The translations under genes were made by a program, and so were the position numbers. Below, piece after piece: positions 32,901 through 44,237 of a stretch of 64,000 nucleotides of DNA. The notes below the pieces were generated by a model. It saw only the letters and a program-made list of their open reading frames with translations, ran no database searches and was not told the origin of the DNA. How positions within the stretch are numbered: the first letter of the stretch is position 1; each line of letters opens with the position of its first letter. The DNA comes from Euptelea pleiosperma (lineage: Eukaryota > Streptophyta > Magnoliopsida > Ranunculales > Eupteleaceae), in NCBI GenBank assembly GCA_035048495.1, contig CM068545.1, forward strand, positions 15,087,702-15,151,701. The letters run 5' to 3'.

Positions 32901-35900
32901 GCTCTACCGCTAACAACGTATTTTTCTGCACCCAGTGTTGTTTACATAATTAGACTCCTGTTTTTGTAATTATTTTGAATCCAATTGTCATATCTAGTAG
33001 CATTCCCTTTACCTTCTTATGCTTTCTTGGAAAATTATAAATTATTAGTTCAGTTATTTGTTATATCCTGTGCAAGCCACTAATTTAATGTGTCTTAGTT
33101 CTTGATTAAGCAGAATCAGGATTTTTTTTAACTCAGCGATCTGTTTTATCCTGTGCATGCCACCACTAATTTTAGGTATCTTCATTCTTGATTGAGCAGG
33201 ATTTCCGTGAAAGCAGAATGAGATCAGCATTGTTGCATTCCTATAATCAGCATGAAGAAACTCTCAGCCAGGATGTGATTTCCACTGTTGAAAAAACCAT
33301 GAAAAAATATGCTGACAATCTCCTCCGTTTTCTAGAGGGAATTAGTGCACGTCTGTCACAGTTGGAATTATATTGCTACAATCTCGAGAGTTCAATAGGA
33401 GAAATGCGATCTGATTTAATTCGTGAGCACAGTGAAGCAGATTCAAAGCTTATATCTCTAGAGAAGCATCTTCAAGAAGTAAGTTTACATCTGAGTAAAT
33501 TCTATACTGTGTGACTTTTCTTCTAGAATGATCTTTTGTTCAACTAATGTGCAATGCTAGGTAAAATGCTACCCTTTCATTTGTCCATGTAACCTGGAAC
33601 TGAAATTGTATGCAACACATTCATTGTATGGGCAAAAGATGTGGCACAGACCATGGACTTGCTTCTGTGGACCACACTATTTGACATTCTTTAAGTATGG
33701 CATATTGTATATCATGAATGATAAATTTTTCTCTCTACTTTTTGTTTGTTCTGATCTGTTTTTTCTTGCATGCATATTTGTTGTGATAACTAATTTGTTC
33801 TGTGCACCTAGGTAAAATTATAACCGTAGTAGCCATAGAAGAAGATAGCCTCACTGAAAGGAGGCCTTTTATTAAGACTTTGTTCTCTTTCCTGTTCAGA
33901 GCCTATTTAGTTTAGTTTATGCAGCAGAAATATTATATGATTGCATGTGCGGAAGAAGCTTTTATGATTGGGTTTTATCATCTTCTTTGCTTTTTTATTT
34001 TCTAAAAATAAAATTTGACTGAAAATAGGGAAACCACATGGAAAACTATATTGAGCTTTTAATTTCTAGCCATTTACTTGGTCGACAACTGGTTGCTGTA
34101 TACCTGCATGTCATGTTTAGGCAGCCTATCTTGACAACATTTTAACAGCAAATAAATTTTTTTTCATAATATCTATAGTTCCTTGGAAGAATTGTGTTGC
34201 AAGGAAACTTCAATGGAATTTATTTCTTCATTCCAGATTCATCTATATGCAAAAAATTCTATCTCCATTAACTCTTTTGCAATGAATAGGGAACTCAATC
34301 TTTTAGCTTGTCAAATTGCTTGCATGTTGATGAAGGACCATACATTTGTTGCATATATGTACCAGTATTTAGAAGAATGGGATCTTTCTGTTGTGCTATA
34401 TTCTTTTGAGGAAAGATTAATATCTTAATATACATGCTTTAACTTATTTTCATATGTATGTCATGATTGAACATACTAAAGACATTAAACACACTAAAGA
34501 TTCGTTCAGAGATTTTTTTTCCAGTAAAACTAGTCAATAGATTCTCCAGGAATTTTAGTTCATTAGGCTTAATTGAGCTAAATGGCATTAAGAAATGCTA
34601 CATTATTTTATGTTTCAGACTTGCAGTAATATGGGTGCAGGTATCAAGTCTGACACGCGTACAGTGTACCTTTGAGTTGCAGTATACTTTAAATAATGTA
34701 AATAAGGATAATGGGATGGGATATCTTATGATAATATCATATATCTATAGACAAGAGAATACATATATGTAATGATATATTTGCTGCACAAAGAACTCAA
34801 TTGAAAAAAAAGGTATAATTTGTAACCTATGGTAAAGAGGTATAATTTATGTTGCTTCAGTTAGAATGGTAAAGAGAATACCTATGAGTTATACCCTAGG
34901 TATAGGTATAACTCATAGGCTTTTTTTTTCTTTTTTTTTTTCTAATCAGGGAAAAAAATTCAACAGGAAATGCTAATTATTATCTTCCAATTAAGGAAAT
35001 AAATAACAAAAAGAAATATGGGAGTGCGAGTGCCGATCTCGAATCTGTGGACTCTTAGAATCTTGTGTCTGACACAGACATTTTGCCCATTTAGAAGAAT
35101 CTGTGCACTATAGTTACTATTACTAAAATAATAAAACCTGGTATCGCATCCACGGGGGATCAGGACCCACTATCCAATTGGTCCAACCAAGGAGGAGATC
35201 TTCTAGGTCAAGGTTCAACCTGGTTGGCTTATATTAACCATTGCATTTATAGATATTTTTTTCTTGAGTTTTTTTTTTTCTCTTTTCTTTTTTGACCATC
35301 CAAAAAGATTGCATAGATTGGATGATCATCATTTGATTGAGCTGATATTTGACCTAGCAGATCTCTTTTTTTTTTTTTTTGGTGGTTAAACATTGGATTT
35401 AGACTTTAGGGATCTTCCTTGGAGTTGTACGTCCAGCTAAGTCTTCCGCAAGCAGCGTGTTGAGCTCAGCTGGATGGGTGTGTCTCCAGATGGCTTCCTC
35501 CTAGATGTCGTGGCCCATTCTGGCTAACTCATCTGTGACCTTGTTGCTTTCTCTGTAGGCATGCTTAGTTTCCCACTTGATCCCGACTTTAAGAAGGTTT
35601 TCTCTAATGCTTTTCATAAGGTTCCTCAGACGCCATGTCGGTTGAATATTTTCGTTTAGGCTTCTAATCACCGTTGAGGAGTCTCCTTCAATGATCAGAT
35701 TTCTGATGTTCAGTTGTCCAGCTAGCTTTATACCTTCCCTTAGCGCTGTCCCTTCTACCACAGTGATGGTAGTGTTTCCGCGTCTCCCTGCAAGTCCTGC
35801 TACGAAGTGGCCTGACTCGTCTCGAATTACTGCACTGTATGCAGCATGCAAGGAATCTGGTTGTACAGAACCATCAAAGTTTAATTTAGCCCACGTGTGG

Positions 35901-38900
35901 GGAGGGGGCTGCCAAGCGATGAAAGCTAATATCTTTGGGGAGCTTGTTGGATTCTTTCTTTGCCGTTCTTTCCACCATGGTTGTCCAAGCTCCTACGCTA
36001 ATTGCTTTAGCGTAGGCCTCCCTAAAGAGGAGCGCTTCTCTGGCTATGTGTTCTGAAGCTGTGATGTTGTTGTTAAAAATAACTCAGTTTCTGGCTGTCC
36101 AAAGGCTCCACAGAATGTATGGCATGATTTCTCCGCACTCTGGGCCTTCTAGCTTGCGTCCTTCCGCACTCAAAATGAGCCTAATCCACTCCATACTCGA
36201 GGTCTGAAACTCCTGGCAGGTGGTAGCTTTTGCAAAGACTTTTTTCCATGTGCAAGCTGCACGAGGGCAGAGCAGGAAGGTGTGGTCGATAGTCTCTAGT
36301 TGCTCAGGGCAGGTTGGGCAAAGAGGGGTCTACTTGGAGGCCTCTATGGTGTAGGTGGGCTTTAGTTAGCAACTTATTCATGGAAAGGAACCAGGCAAAG
36401 GTTTTGATCTTAAGTGGGCAGTTCCATTTCCAAATACCTTTGATGATGCTGTCAGTGGGTTCTTGGGTGGGGTCGAGGACTAGACGGGCGATCTGTGTGG
36501 CCGAACCAACAGTGAACTTCCCGAATGCGGTAGGTCCCTAGCACGGCATGTCTTCTATGATCTCAAGAGGAATAGGAATGCCCTTGATGTTCTCCAAAGC
36601 CGGTTCAGGGAGGAGAGTGCTTAAATGCTCTAGATTCCATGTTAAGGAATCCTTGTTGATGATGCTGTCCATTGTGCTTTCTAGATCGACCTGTTGCCTC
36701 AAGTGGTTTGGGACTTGCTCCAGCAATGGTTCATTTGCCGCCTAGATGTGGGTCTAGAGCTTGATGTTCCTACCAGTCCCCACACACCAGCGAAGCCCCC
36801 TGCGGATAATTTCTTTGCTTTTGAGGATGCTCTTCCATGCGAGGGAGGCTCTCGAGTTTGCTTTGCCTTCAAGAAGAGTCGATCCCCTCAGGTATTTACC
36901 TGTCATGATCTTGGTCCAGGGGTTTTGGTTATCTTGCATGAGGCGCCATCCAAGTTTAGCCATGCACGCTAGATTGACGTGGTTTGCCGACCGGATGCCA
37001 AGGCCTCCAAATTTTGTTGGTTTTGTTACCGTCTTCCAGGCCACAAGAGGGAAAGGCTTCGTTGTATCCTTGTTTTGCCAGATGAAGTTTCTTTGGATTC
37101 TATCACTATCATCCCTGATTTTTCTGGGGAGGAAGGTGGACATGGAAAATTGAGGGATGGCCGATGCAACGGAGTTGATCAAGGTTAACTTGCCGGCTTT
37201 GGATAGGAGTTTGCTTTTCCAACCCTGGAGTCTCTTAAAAATTCTGTCAGTGATGAATTGGAAGGTTGCCCCTTTAGTTTTGCTAGTGGAAAGTGGGGCT
37301 CCAAGGTATTTATCACAAGAGGTGAGGTGAGGCATCCCAAGTGCATGAGACAGGGCCCTTCTAAAACGTCTTGGGGTGTTGTTTGAGAAGGTTAAGGAGC
37401 ATTTGTGTCTATTAAGCATTTGGCCCGATGCGTTGCAATATTTCTCTAGGATGTCCATGATGGTCGGCTCTCTATTAGATCCTTGACCCTCTTTTATGTG
37501 TGCCACTTGCATTTATGGCTTGTCCTACTCGCATTAGTGTGCTAAAGGTTTGCCCTTATATATGTGGATATGCAGCTAGAGATATCCATGTGATTGATGT
37601 TCATGTTTGGCCACTAAAGGATTTTGTTGTTGATTGTAGCCAGTCACAAAAATCGCCAAAAAATTGTTGATTTTTGGAATTCACGAACTAATCGCTGATT
37701 AATCCGCAAAATCAGCAAATTGCTGATTTTTGTGTTCTTTAAAAACAACATTTCTTACTTGAAATATGCCTTATATATATATACTAGTGGGTGGCCCGTG
37801 CCTACGGCACTCTCCAACAAAGCATTTGCCAAAATCGGGTGTGAGTGGCTGAGATCCACCGTCCATTTGGGGGATAAGATCTCGGCCATCCTTTATGAAG
37901 CCGAATAAGAGGGGGAGACAGCTTCCATGTTTTGTTATATAGATATATAGTGGGTGCCCCGTGCCATCGGCACTCCTCGACAAAGAATTTACCAAAATCA
38001 GGTGAGTGGCGGAGATCCACCGTCCATTTGGGGGAGGATTAGATCTCGGCCCTTCTTTGTTGATGTTTATAAGAGGAGGTATAAGTAGGGAGACAACCAA
38101 TGTGTTTTGTTTTATAGAATAGTAAATGGTCCATGCCCACGACACTCTCCGACAAAAGCGTTTGCAAAAATTGGGTGCCTTTGGCACTCAAACGGTATAA
38201 CGGACTGGGGCGTTACCGTTTTTTCCATTATAACGGCTGTTATAATAGATTGTAATGCACAGAGGGAGAAATAGGGAAAATAACAGAAATAACAAAAATA
38301 ACGGTGTTGAAATTTAAATTTTGAATAAATTGAGGTCAAATGAGGCAGATTGAGTGGCTGAAATCTAACCGTCCACATTAGATCGATGGATTTGATCTCA
38401 ACCACTCTTTATCTAACCGTCCAATTTAGATGGATGGATAAGATAAGAGAATACAACTGAGTTGTCTTGATATATGAGTGGGTGGCCCGTGCCCGCGGCA
38501 CTTTCCGACAAAGTGTTTCTCAAAATCGGGTGGGAGTTAATCTTAGCCATTGATATGAAGCATAGTGGATCTCAGCCACTCATTATTGAAGCCATATAAG
38601 ATAAGAAGGGTATAAGAAAACTTTTAAATTTTCGTTAAATTCTATTTTTTTTTTTTAATTTTCAAATTTCAAATTTTAAAATTTTGAATTTCAGCACCAC
38701 TTTTTTCCGTTAAAATCATTAAAATCCATTTTTGCCCCTGGCCGTTTCAATCCGTTTTAACGGTAACACCCCTAGGCATAAAAAGTGGGGCTCCTGAGCC
38801 TGACCCTTGGGCTATATGTAAATCCAACCCATTTCATTCCTTATATGTAGGTTAATAGTAGGTGACCCGTGCCCACGGCACTCATCGACAAAGCGTTTGT

Positions 38901-41900
38901 CAAAATCGGGTGTGAGTGGCTGAGATCCACTGTCCATTTGGTGTGATAAGATCTCGGCCATCCTTTATGAAGCTGGATAAGAGGGGGAGACAACCGTCCT
39001 GTTTTGTTATATAGAGAGTAGGTGACCCATGCCCACGGCACTCATCGACAAAGCATTTGTCAAAATTGGGTGTGAGTGGCTGAGATCTACCGTCCATTTG
39101 GTGTGATAAGATCTCGGCCATCCTTTATGAAGCTGGATAAGAGGGGGAGACAACCGTCCTGTTTTGTTATATAGATATGCCAATTTTTACTGAATTTATC
39201 CGACTTGACCCTTGCTGATTTATTGCCAAATCCCGACTTTGTGACTATGATTGTACCGCATTCTTGTTCGCATGGTTAGCTTACCATTCAGCTGGCAAGC
39301 TGAATTTCTATAGATGGTTAGTGTACCATTTAGAATGGTATAGATGTTCCCAGCATGTAGTTTGGGCTCTAGCATGTTTTCTGTCCTTTTGGAAATGCAT
39401 AATTAGGTGTCTCCATACACAAACTTAGCCAAGGAGATTAGTGAAATTGAACACATGCATTGTTGCGTTGTAGTTAGGAGCTCAATCCAGGTGACTTTAG
39501 CTCAGCTGTTCAACATGTTTTAGCATGAATGTTTGGTATGATTGTAATGGTTCTGACTTCTGAATATTAGTTAATTGTCATAATGTCGAACTAGCTGAAG
39601 ATCAATGAGTGTATTTCAAATCACGATGTCAAGCTAGAAGGAGACGTTATTCCTCGAGAGACTAGAGAACATATAAACTATCCTAGGATTATGATTTTTG
39701 AAGTGAAAGAAGGTTTAGCTAAGATGAAGGTAGGAGAGGTTCTAGGCCTAGGTGATATTTCAATATAGGTCTAAAAGTGCATGAAAGAGACTGGACTACA
39801 TTGGTTAACTAGTTGTTCAACAAGATTTTGGAGACTGAGAGAACGCTAAATGAGTGGAGGACAAGTACTATGATACCCTATTTATAAGAATAAGGAGATA
39901 TGCAAAATTATACTATCGTGGGTTAAAAATTATGAACCCGACTATGAAATTCTGGGAGATAGCCATTGCGAATAGATTATGGCATGAAACAATGATGTTA
40001 GTAAACCAATTTAGTTTCATGCCAATGAGGTCAACTATTGAAGCTATCTTCGTACTTAGACAATTAATGGAGAAGTATAGGATTATGAGTTTTTGGTGTG
40101 TATTAACTATTAAGGAAAAAAGTGAGTCTCAAACGATAGTATTGACATTATTAAGGACATGTATGATGGAGTGGTTACTAGTATGAGACATTTGCAGGGA
40201 GACAAATGAGTTTCCCATTATAATAGATTTGGACTAAGGATCAGCCCAAATTCCGTACTTTTTTGCACTAGTTATGGATGGATTAACTGTTCATATCCAA
40301 GGAGAGGTCCATTTGTGTATTTATAGATGTTGTAGTATTTGTTGATGAGACTAGAGTGGGCGTAACTTCAAAACTAGAGAGATACTTCAGAAGAAGGGTT
40401 TTAAAATAAGTAGGAGCAAGACAAAATATTGTAATGTAACTTTTGTAAGGATACTCAGGGAGGAGATGTTAGTTAAGATCGACGGGCAAGAAATATCTCA
40501 AAGTCACCATCATCATTATCATTATCATCATCCTCATCATAACCCTTTTCCCAGTGGTATGGGATCGGCTGCATGAATCTTGTTCCTTCATTCAATCCTA
40601 TCTAAAGCCATCTCTTCCGTTAAGACACGTTTCTTAAAATCTCCTCTCTTAGAACCTCACTACACGTCCGTTTTGGTTTTCTCCTTGCCCTTTTAGGCCC
40701 TTCAACTTGCACATTCGTCCTCACTGGTGTTGTCATTAGTCTTCATTGTACATAACTAAACCATCTCAATCAACTTTCCCTCATTTTGTCACTTATTGGG
40801 GCTATTATATTTTCACAAATGCGTTCATTTCTAATTTTGTCTTTCCTTGTCTTACCACAGATCCATCTCAGCTATACTCATTATATGAGCAAGTTGTTTC
40901 CTGATTGCCCCAATACTACGCTCCATAGAGCATCGCCGCTCTTATTGTTGTCTTATAGAATTTTCCTTGTAGTTTGATTGCCATACGTCGATCACATAGC
41001 ACTTTGAAATAAAATCTCCACTTTAACCACCCCATTCTAATTCAATAGGCAACATCCTCCTCAATCTTTCCTTGTGAATAATAGAACCAAGGTAACGAAA
41101 TTGGTCACTTCAAGGTATTTCCTAGTTTCCAATTTTAATTAGCGGATCATCTTTATGTGCATCCTTATTTAAATTGCATCGATGGTCGACTTTCCTGGCA
41201 TAAATGCAAATTGGTTATAAGAAATCCTTGTCTTTTGCCTTAATCTTTGTTCCATCACTCTCTCCCATCTCTCTCTCTCTTGTTCGTGCAAGCTTGTAAA
41301 CATCTTTCTCACCTTTGCTCTTCCCTAATTTATTATATGCACTATCATATGCTTTATGTTTGGCCTCACTTACCACTTTCTTTGCTTCATTTTTAGCACT
41401 TTTATGCCTTTCTAAATTCTCGTTGCTTCTAGCCAGTTGCCAAGTCTTGTAATAAATCCTCTCTTCTTTAGAGGCCGTTTGAACCTGATCATCTCACCAC
41501 CGAGTTTCCTCTTTTTTCTATTACCTCAAGTCACCACTTTTGTTATTTTTTTATAAGGGTATTTAGGTTCGATTATGTACAAAGATGGAGAGACTGGAGA
41601 AGCATGTCTAGAGTATTATGTGATCGACATGTACCTATTAAACCAAGGCTCCGATAATCAATAAAAAAGTTTTTTAAAGAAAAATGATTTGTACATTAGA
41701 AAGTGTTGATGCAAAAAAAGTTTTACTACGTTTACATGCAAAAATCATTTCTAGAATGTTGGGCAATTAAGAAATAACATGTTCATAGAATGAGTGTAAC
41801 AGATATGAGGATGTTGAGATGGATGAGTGAGTGAAAAATAGGGAGAGAGAATTAGAAACAAGTACATTGCGGTTCACCTGGGAATAACCTCAATAGGAGA

Positions 41901-44237
41901 TAAATTAAAAAAAATAATTAAGAGATAGTTTGGGCACATATAACAAAGACCGACGACGATACTAATGAAAAAGGGTGCTTTGGTATTAGTTGAAGGCCAT
42001 AAAAGGAAGAGAGAGGCCGAAAATGACATGGGGTGAAGTAGTAAGGAAGGATTTGAAGATATACGCATTGACAGAAGCTATAGCTTTTAATAGAATCGAG
42101 TGAAACAATAGGTTTCATGTTGCCGACCCCAAATAGTTGGGATAGGGCGTATGATGATGATGATTTACTCAAAGTAGCATAGAAACATCAAACGTATACT
42201 GGTGATATCTTTGCGAGATTTAGATAGCGAATTATGGAGAAATCCAATATTAGAATTTCTCTTTATGTTGTGTTCTTGAATTAAAACTCTTATCATCATC
42301 CATTCACTTCTACTAAAATCCTTTTTATCCGTTATGAAATTTGTTATCAAATTTGTTCTCAATACCTTAATTCACGTCCTTTTTGGCCTTTCTCCACTCT
42401 AAAACCTTCAACCTGCATGTTCCTTCTCACATGTTGCTGTCATTAGTCTTCGTTGTATATGAGTAAACCATCTCGATCCACTCTTGTTATTTTATCAGCT
42501 ATTCACAAATATATTCATTTTATATTTTCTTTCCTAGTTTTCCACTCATCTATCTCAACTGCTGCATCATGGCTATACTATGAACGTGTTTTCTTGATTG
42601 CCCAACATTCTTCTCCATAAAGCATAGCATTCTTATTTTTGTCATTTAAATTTCCTTTTTAGTTTGATTGGTTTCGCGTAGGTCACTGCATTGTCAGTTC
42701 CAAGAACAAGGGTTACATCAGGTTGGTAGCCGGTGTAAAAATTTTGCAATTTTTTCATGAATCTTGATTTCAAAACTAGTCTTAGATGAACCTATTTGTA
42801 AAAATGGCATTCCTATATTCACAAGGAAACTGATCTGCTCTCATGGTTGAATAATTGATCTATGTTCAAGCAAATTTCAAGTGCTTTTATCTTTGTTTTC
42901 CCTTTAATGGGATAATTTGCTGTAGTCTTCGAGAAACACGTCTACCTCATTTAACCAAAATGGGGTATTTCTTGTCACTGAATCTTCTCTGTTTATTGCA
43001 GGTCCACAGGGCTGTACAAATTCTGAGAGACAAGCAAGAACTTGCTGAAACTCAGAAGGAACTGGCCAAGCTTCAGCTTGTGCAGAAAGAATCCTCAACT
43101 GTGAGCCGTTCACAACACAAAGAAGAGGGAGTTGCACCATCTGCTGCTGATCCCAAAAAGCCCGAAAGTACAATGGAAATACAGAATCAGCAGTTAGCTC
43201 TTGCTTTACCGCACCAAGTACCGCCAACCTCACTCCCAACCAGACCCATGGAGCAGCACCAGCCTTTGGCGCCCCCACCTCAAACCCCATCTCAGAACAT
43301 GCATGTTCAGACCCAACCACACACATACTATCCCCAGCAGGCCCAGTTGCCAAGTAATCTTTCTCAGACCCAAAATCACCCTCAGGACCAATACTTGCAA
43401 GCAGATCCCCAGTACCAAAGGCCCCATATGCAAGTTCCTCAACAGGGACCACAACCACAACCACCACCACCACCACCGCAGTCTCATGTAAGTCAGCCAC
43501 AGCAAGTGCATCCATTACCCCCTTACCAACAGCAGTGGCCTCAGCAATTCCCTCAACAGGTACAACCACCACCGCAGCAACCATCTCAGCAAGTTCAGAT
43601 CAGACCCCAGACACCCCCAGTTTATCCCCCCTACACGCCAAACCAACCTACAAACCCATCACCTGAAACGTTCTCAGCTAGCATGCCAATGCAAGTCCCG
43701 TTATCTGGAATTCCTCAGTCAGGAGTGAGCAGATCAGAACCCATGGGTTATGGTTACAGTGGGCCCACCAGAACCACAGTTCAACAGCAGCCTCCACAGC
43801 ATAACATGCAGCGGCTTCCGCAGCCTCAGACCCACCAGAACAATTTCGGAGCACCTCTTGGTGAGGGTGCCTACCCAGGTGCTGGGCCTCAACCCACACA
43901 GGCTCCCAGACAAGGGTACATGATATATGATGGGGAGGGGGGAAGGGTTCCTTACCCACCGCCACCACACTTCCCACAAGGTGGCTATCCTCCAACCAAC
44001 ATCCCCTCGCTTCAGAATCCACAGCAGATCCGTCATCCGAGCCCACCACAGATGATGCGCGGCCATCCGTATAGCGAGATGATTGAGAAAGCTGTTAGCA
44101 TGGGGTATGGGAGGGATCACGTTGTGAGCGTGATTCAAAGGATGGAGGAGAGTGGGCAGCCCGTGGATTTTAATTCTGTGCTCGACATGTTGAACGTTCA
44201 TTCTTCCGGGGGGTCACAGAGAGCATGGTCTGGCTAA
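26937..44237 (+). CDS. FLOE2-like DUF1421 protein, 556 aa, 3 exons
   Basis: Exons 26937-27092, 33200-33478 and 43002-44237 join in phase 0 through GT-AG introns of 6,107 and 9,523 bases, giving 556 residues. The N terminus (MASGSSGR..GFDFGSDDILCSYDD) is Ser/Asp-rich. Residues about 68-177 form an amphipathic, coiled-coil-prone stretch (KKYADNLLRFLEGISARLSQ; VQILRDKQELAETQKELAKL). Residues about 190-495 are Gln/Pro/Ser-rich and prion-like. The C terminus from about 500 is the DUF1421/UBA-like module (EMIEKAVSMGYGRDHVVSVI). Arabidopsis FLOE1 of this family forms hydration-dependent condensates in seeds and controls germination under water stress; this protein looks closest to FLOE2 (At5g14540), by memory, so its own role is inferred. 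The large third-exon frame extends upstream of 43002, but the splice acceptor there and family conservation set the exon start. Confidence 0.93.
28930..31115 (-). pseudogene. Decayed L1-like LINE, C-terminal part, in FLOE intron 1
   Basis: Minus-strand fragments read as LINE ORF2 C terminus: YGCSVWRGI..VRFWEERWCGEAPF..FPGLYALS (30126-30434), and further on a zf-RVT-type stretch FLPWTAIHDSILTVNHLVRC..CALCNRYAESVDHLL (29474-29689). Stops and frameshifts separate them, and a SINE-like copy lies inside. Antisense to the host gene; not functional. Confidence 0.7.
29205..29425 (+). mobile_element. Second, decayed SINE copy
   Basis: Shares with the SINE at 14380 a degenerate box B ('GAGTTCAACTCTCC'), 'GGGGCCACCCC', 'GACTAGTCGGGTGCTC', 'GAGCCTAGATACCCCC' and an A-rich end. 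Head and target duplication are not clear. Confidence 0.5.
31214..31755. mobile_element. hAT element with perfect 8-bp target duplication
   Basis: 542 bases with ends TAGGGCTACAACTTGGGCGG and CCGCCCGAGTTACATCCCTA, imperfect inverted repeats of hAT type. It is flanked on both sides by CCACTAGA (31206-31213 and 31756-31763), an exact 8-bp duplication. The interior repeats GGGCTCGGG-type words near both ends, as hAT subterminal regions do. No transposase frame: non-autonomous. It sits in FLOE intron 1. Confidence 0.85.
31829..32700 (-). pseudogene. Possible LINE ORF1 remnant in FLOE intron 1
   Basis: Minus-strand frames contain MGHMKRND in a position resembling a worn CCHC zinc knuckle (32186-32473), and basic segments such as GSTKSPVGRPKEVL (31829-32011). 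With the ORF2 fragments at 28930-31115 this may be one LINE split by the hAT insertion. The assignment is tentative. Confidence 0.35.
32701..33199. other. End of FLOE intron 1
   Basis: T-rich intron sequence leading to the acceptor at 33198-33199. An extra imperfect duplication of the acceptor region is visible: 'TCTTGATTAAGCAG' near 33101 and 'TCTTGATTGAGCAG' near 33187. Confidence 0.5.
33479..35364. other. FLOE intron 2, unassigned part
   Basis: AT-rich intron sequence. Short frames (33606, 34183, 34467) have no domain. A short palindrome 'CTATGAGTTATACCC'/'GGTATAACTCATAG' lies near 34882-34918. Confidence 0.4.
35365..37530 (-). pseudogene. 5'-truncated L1-like LINE (RT C-terminus, zf-RVT, RNase H)
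   Basis: On the minus strand, 37512-36754 is an open 252-residue frame of the RT C-terminal region (DKYLGAPLSTSK, GWKSKLLSKAGKLTLINSV, KFGGLGIRSANHVNLACMAK). Next comes a zf-RVT stretch (WKWNCPLKIKTFAWFLSMN, about 36450-36350). Then an RNase H domain open from about 35900 to 35501 keeps its four acidic positions: FDGSV, VEGTAL, EGDSST and VTDELA. A 15-base A run on the minus strand at about 35365-35380 is the poly-A tail. At least two frame breaks lie between the domains and the catalytic RT part is absent, so the element is dead on arrival. It is antisense to FLOE. Confidence 0.85.
37778..39178. repeat. Array of about 160-bp repeats in FLOE intron 2
   Basis: Units start 'GTGGGTGGCCCGTGCC' or 'AGTAGGTGACCCGTGCCCAC' and contain 'CTGAGATCCACCGTCC', 'GATAAGATCTCGGCCATCC', 'AGAGGGGGAGACA' and 'GTTTTGTTATATAGA'. 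Copies start near 37783, 37940, 38120 (short), 38470, 38857 and 39017. The last two are a clean tandem of period 160 with few differences. The middle copies are mixed with family D halves (38185-38330, 38640-38780). No protein is supported. Confidence 0.75.
39590..40500 (+). pseudogene. RTE-type LINE reverse transcriptase, decayed
   Basis: The frame at 39854-40186 aligns by eye with plant RTE reverse transcriptase (MKFWEIAIANRLWHETMMLV, NQFSFMPMRSTIEAIFVLRQ, LMEKYR). Downstream fragments read SPNSVLFCTS and VVFVDETR, where active elements have LSPYLFALVMD and FADDIVL; the catalytic Asp pair is lost. Stops and frameshifts confirm a relic. It probably continues at 41735-42165. Confidence 0.7.
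40500..41735 (-). pseudogene. RTE LINE in opposite orientation, nested
   Basis: Read on the minus strand, this contains RMGWLKWR..VLCDRRMAIKLQGKFYKT..RAAMLYGA (about 41035-40920), then RTE C-terminal motifs, and ends 'GCAGCCGATCCCATACCAC' plus an ATG/GAT simple-repeat tail (about 40500-40545). It separates the two plus-strand RTE parts, so it likely inserted into them. Confidence 0.65.
41735..42165 (+). pseudogene. RTE LINE C-terminal tail (plus strand)
   Basis: Plus-strand phrases match the RTE C terminus: CWAIKKQHVHRMSVTDMRML, IRNKYIAVHLGITSIGDKL and MTWGEVVRKD-like 'ATGACATGGGGTGAAGTAGT'. It ends 'CCCCAAATAGTTGGGATAGG' and an ATGATGATG tail, the diagnostic RTE 3' end. Confidence 0.7.
42290..42700 (-). 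pseudogene. Further RTE LINE fragment, minus strand
   Basis: Resembles the minus-strand RTE at 40500-41735 phrase by phrase ('CACGTCCTTTTTGGCC', 'TGTCATTAGTCTTCGTTGTA', 'GATTGCCCAACATTC', 'TTTTTAGTTTGATTGG'). No frame survives. It lies directly before FLOE exon 3. Confidence 0.6.

Noticed and set aside
37778..39178. CRISPR-like direct repeats
   Set aside because: Units are 160 bases without a short repeat/unique spacer pattern, and lie within a plant intron; this is a tandem transposon-derived array.
42855..43001. Upstream extension of the FLOE exon 3 frame (starting MIYVQANFK)
   Set aside because: It lies in the intron before a good acceptor (TTTATTGCAG at 43001), and the VHRAVQILRDKQ start follows exon 2 in family order.
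42904..43584. Long minus-strand frame of 226 codons, Val/Trp/Gly-rich
   Set aside because: It is the complement of the Gln/Pro-rich third exon of the FLOE-like gene. The same holds for the 155-, 123- and 96-codon frames around 43201-44201. The plus-strand frame has family similarity.
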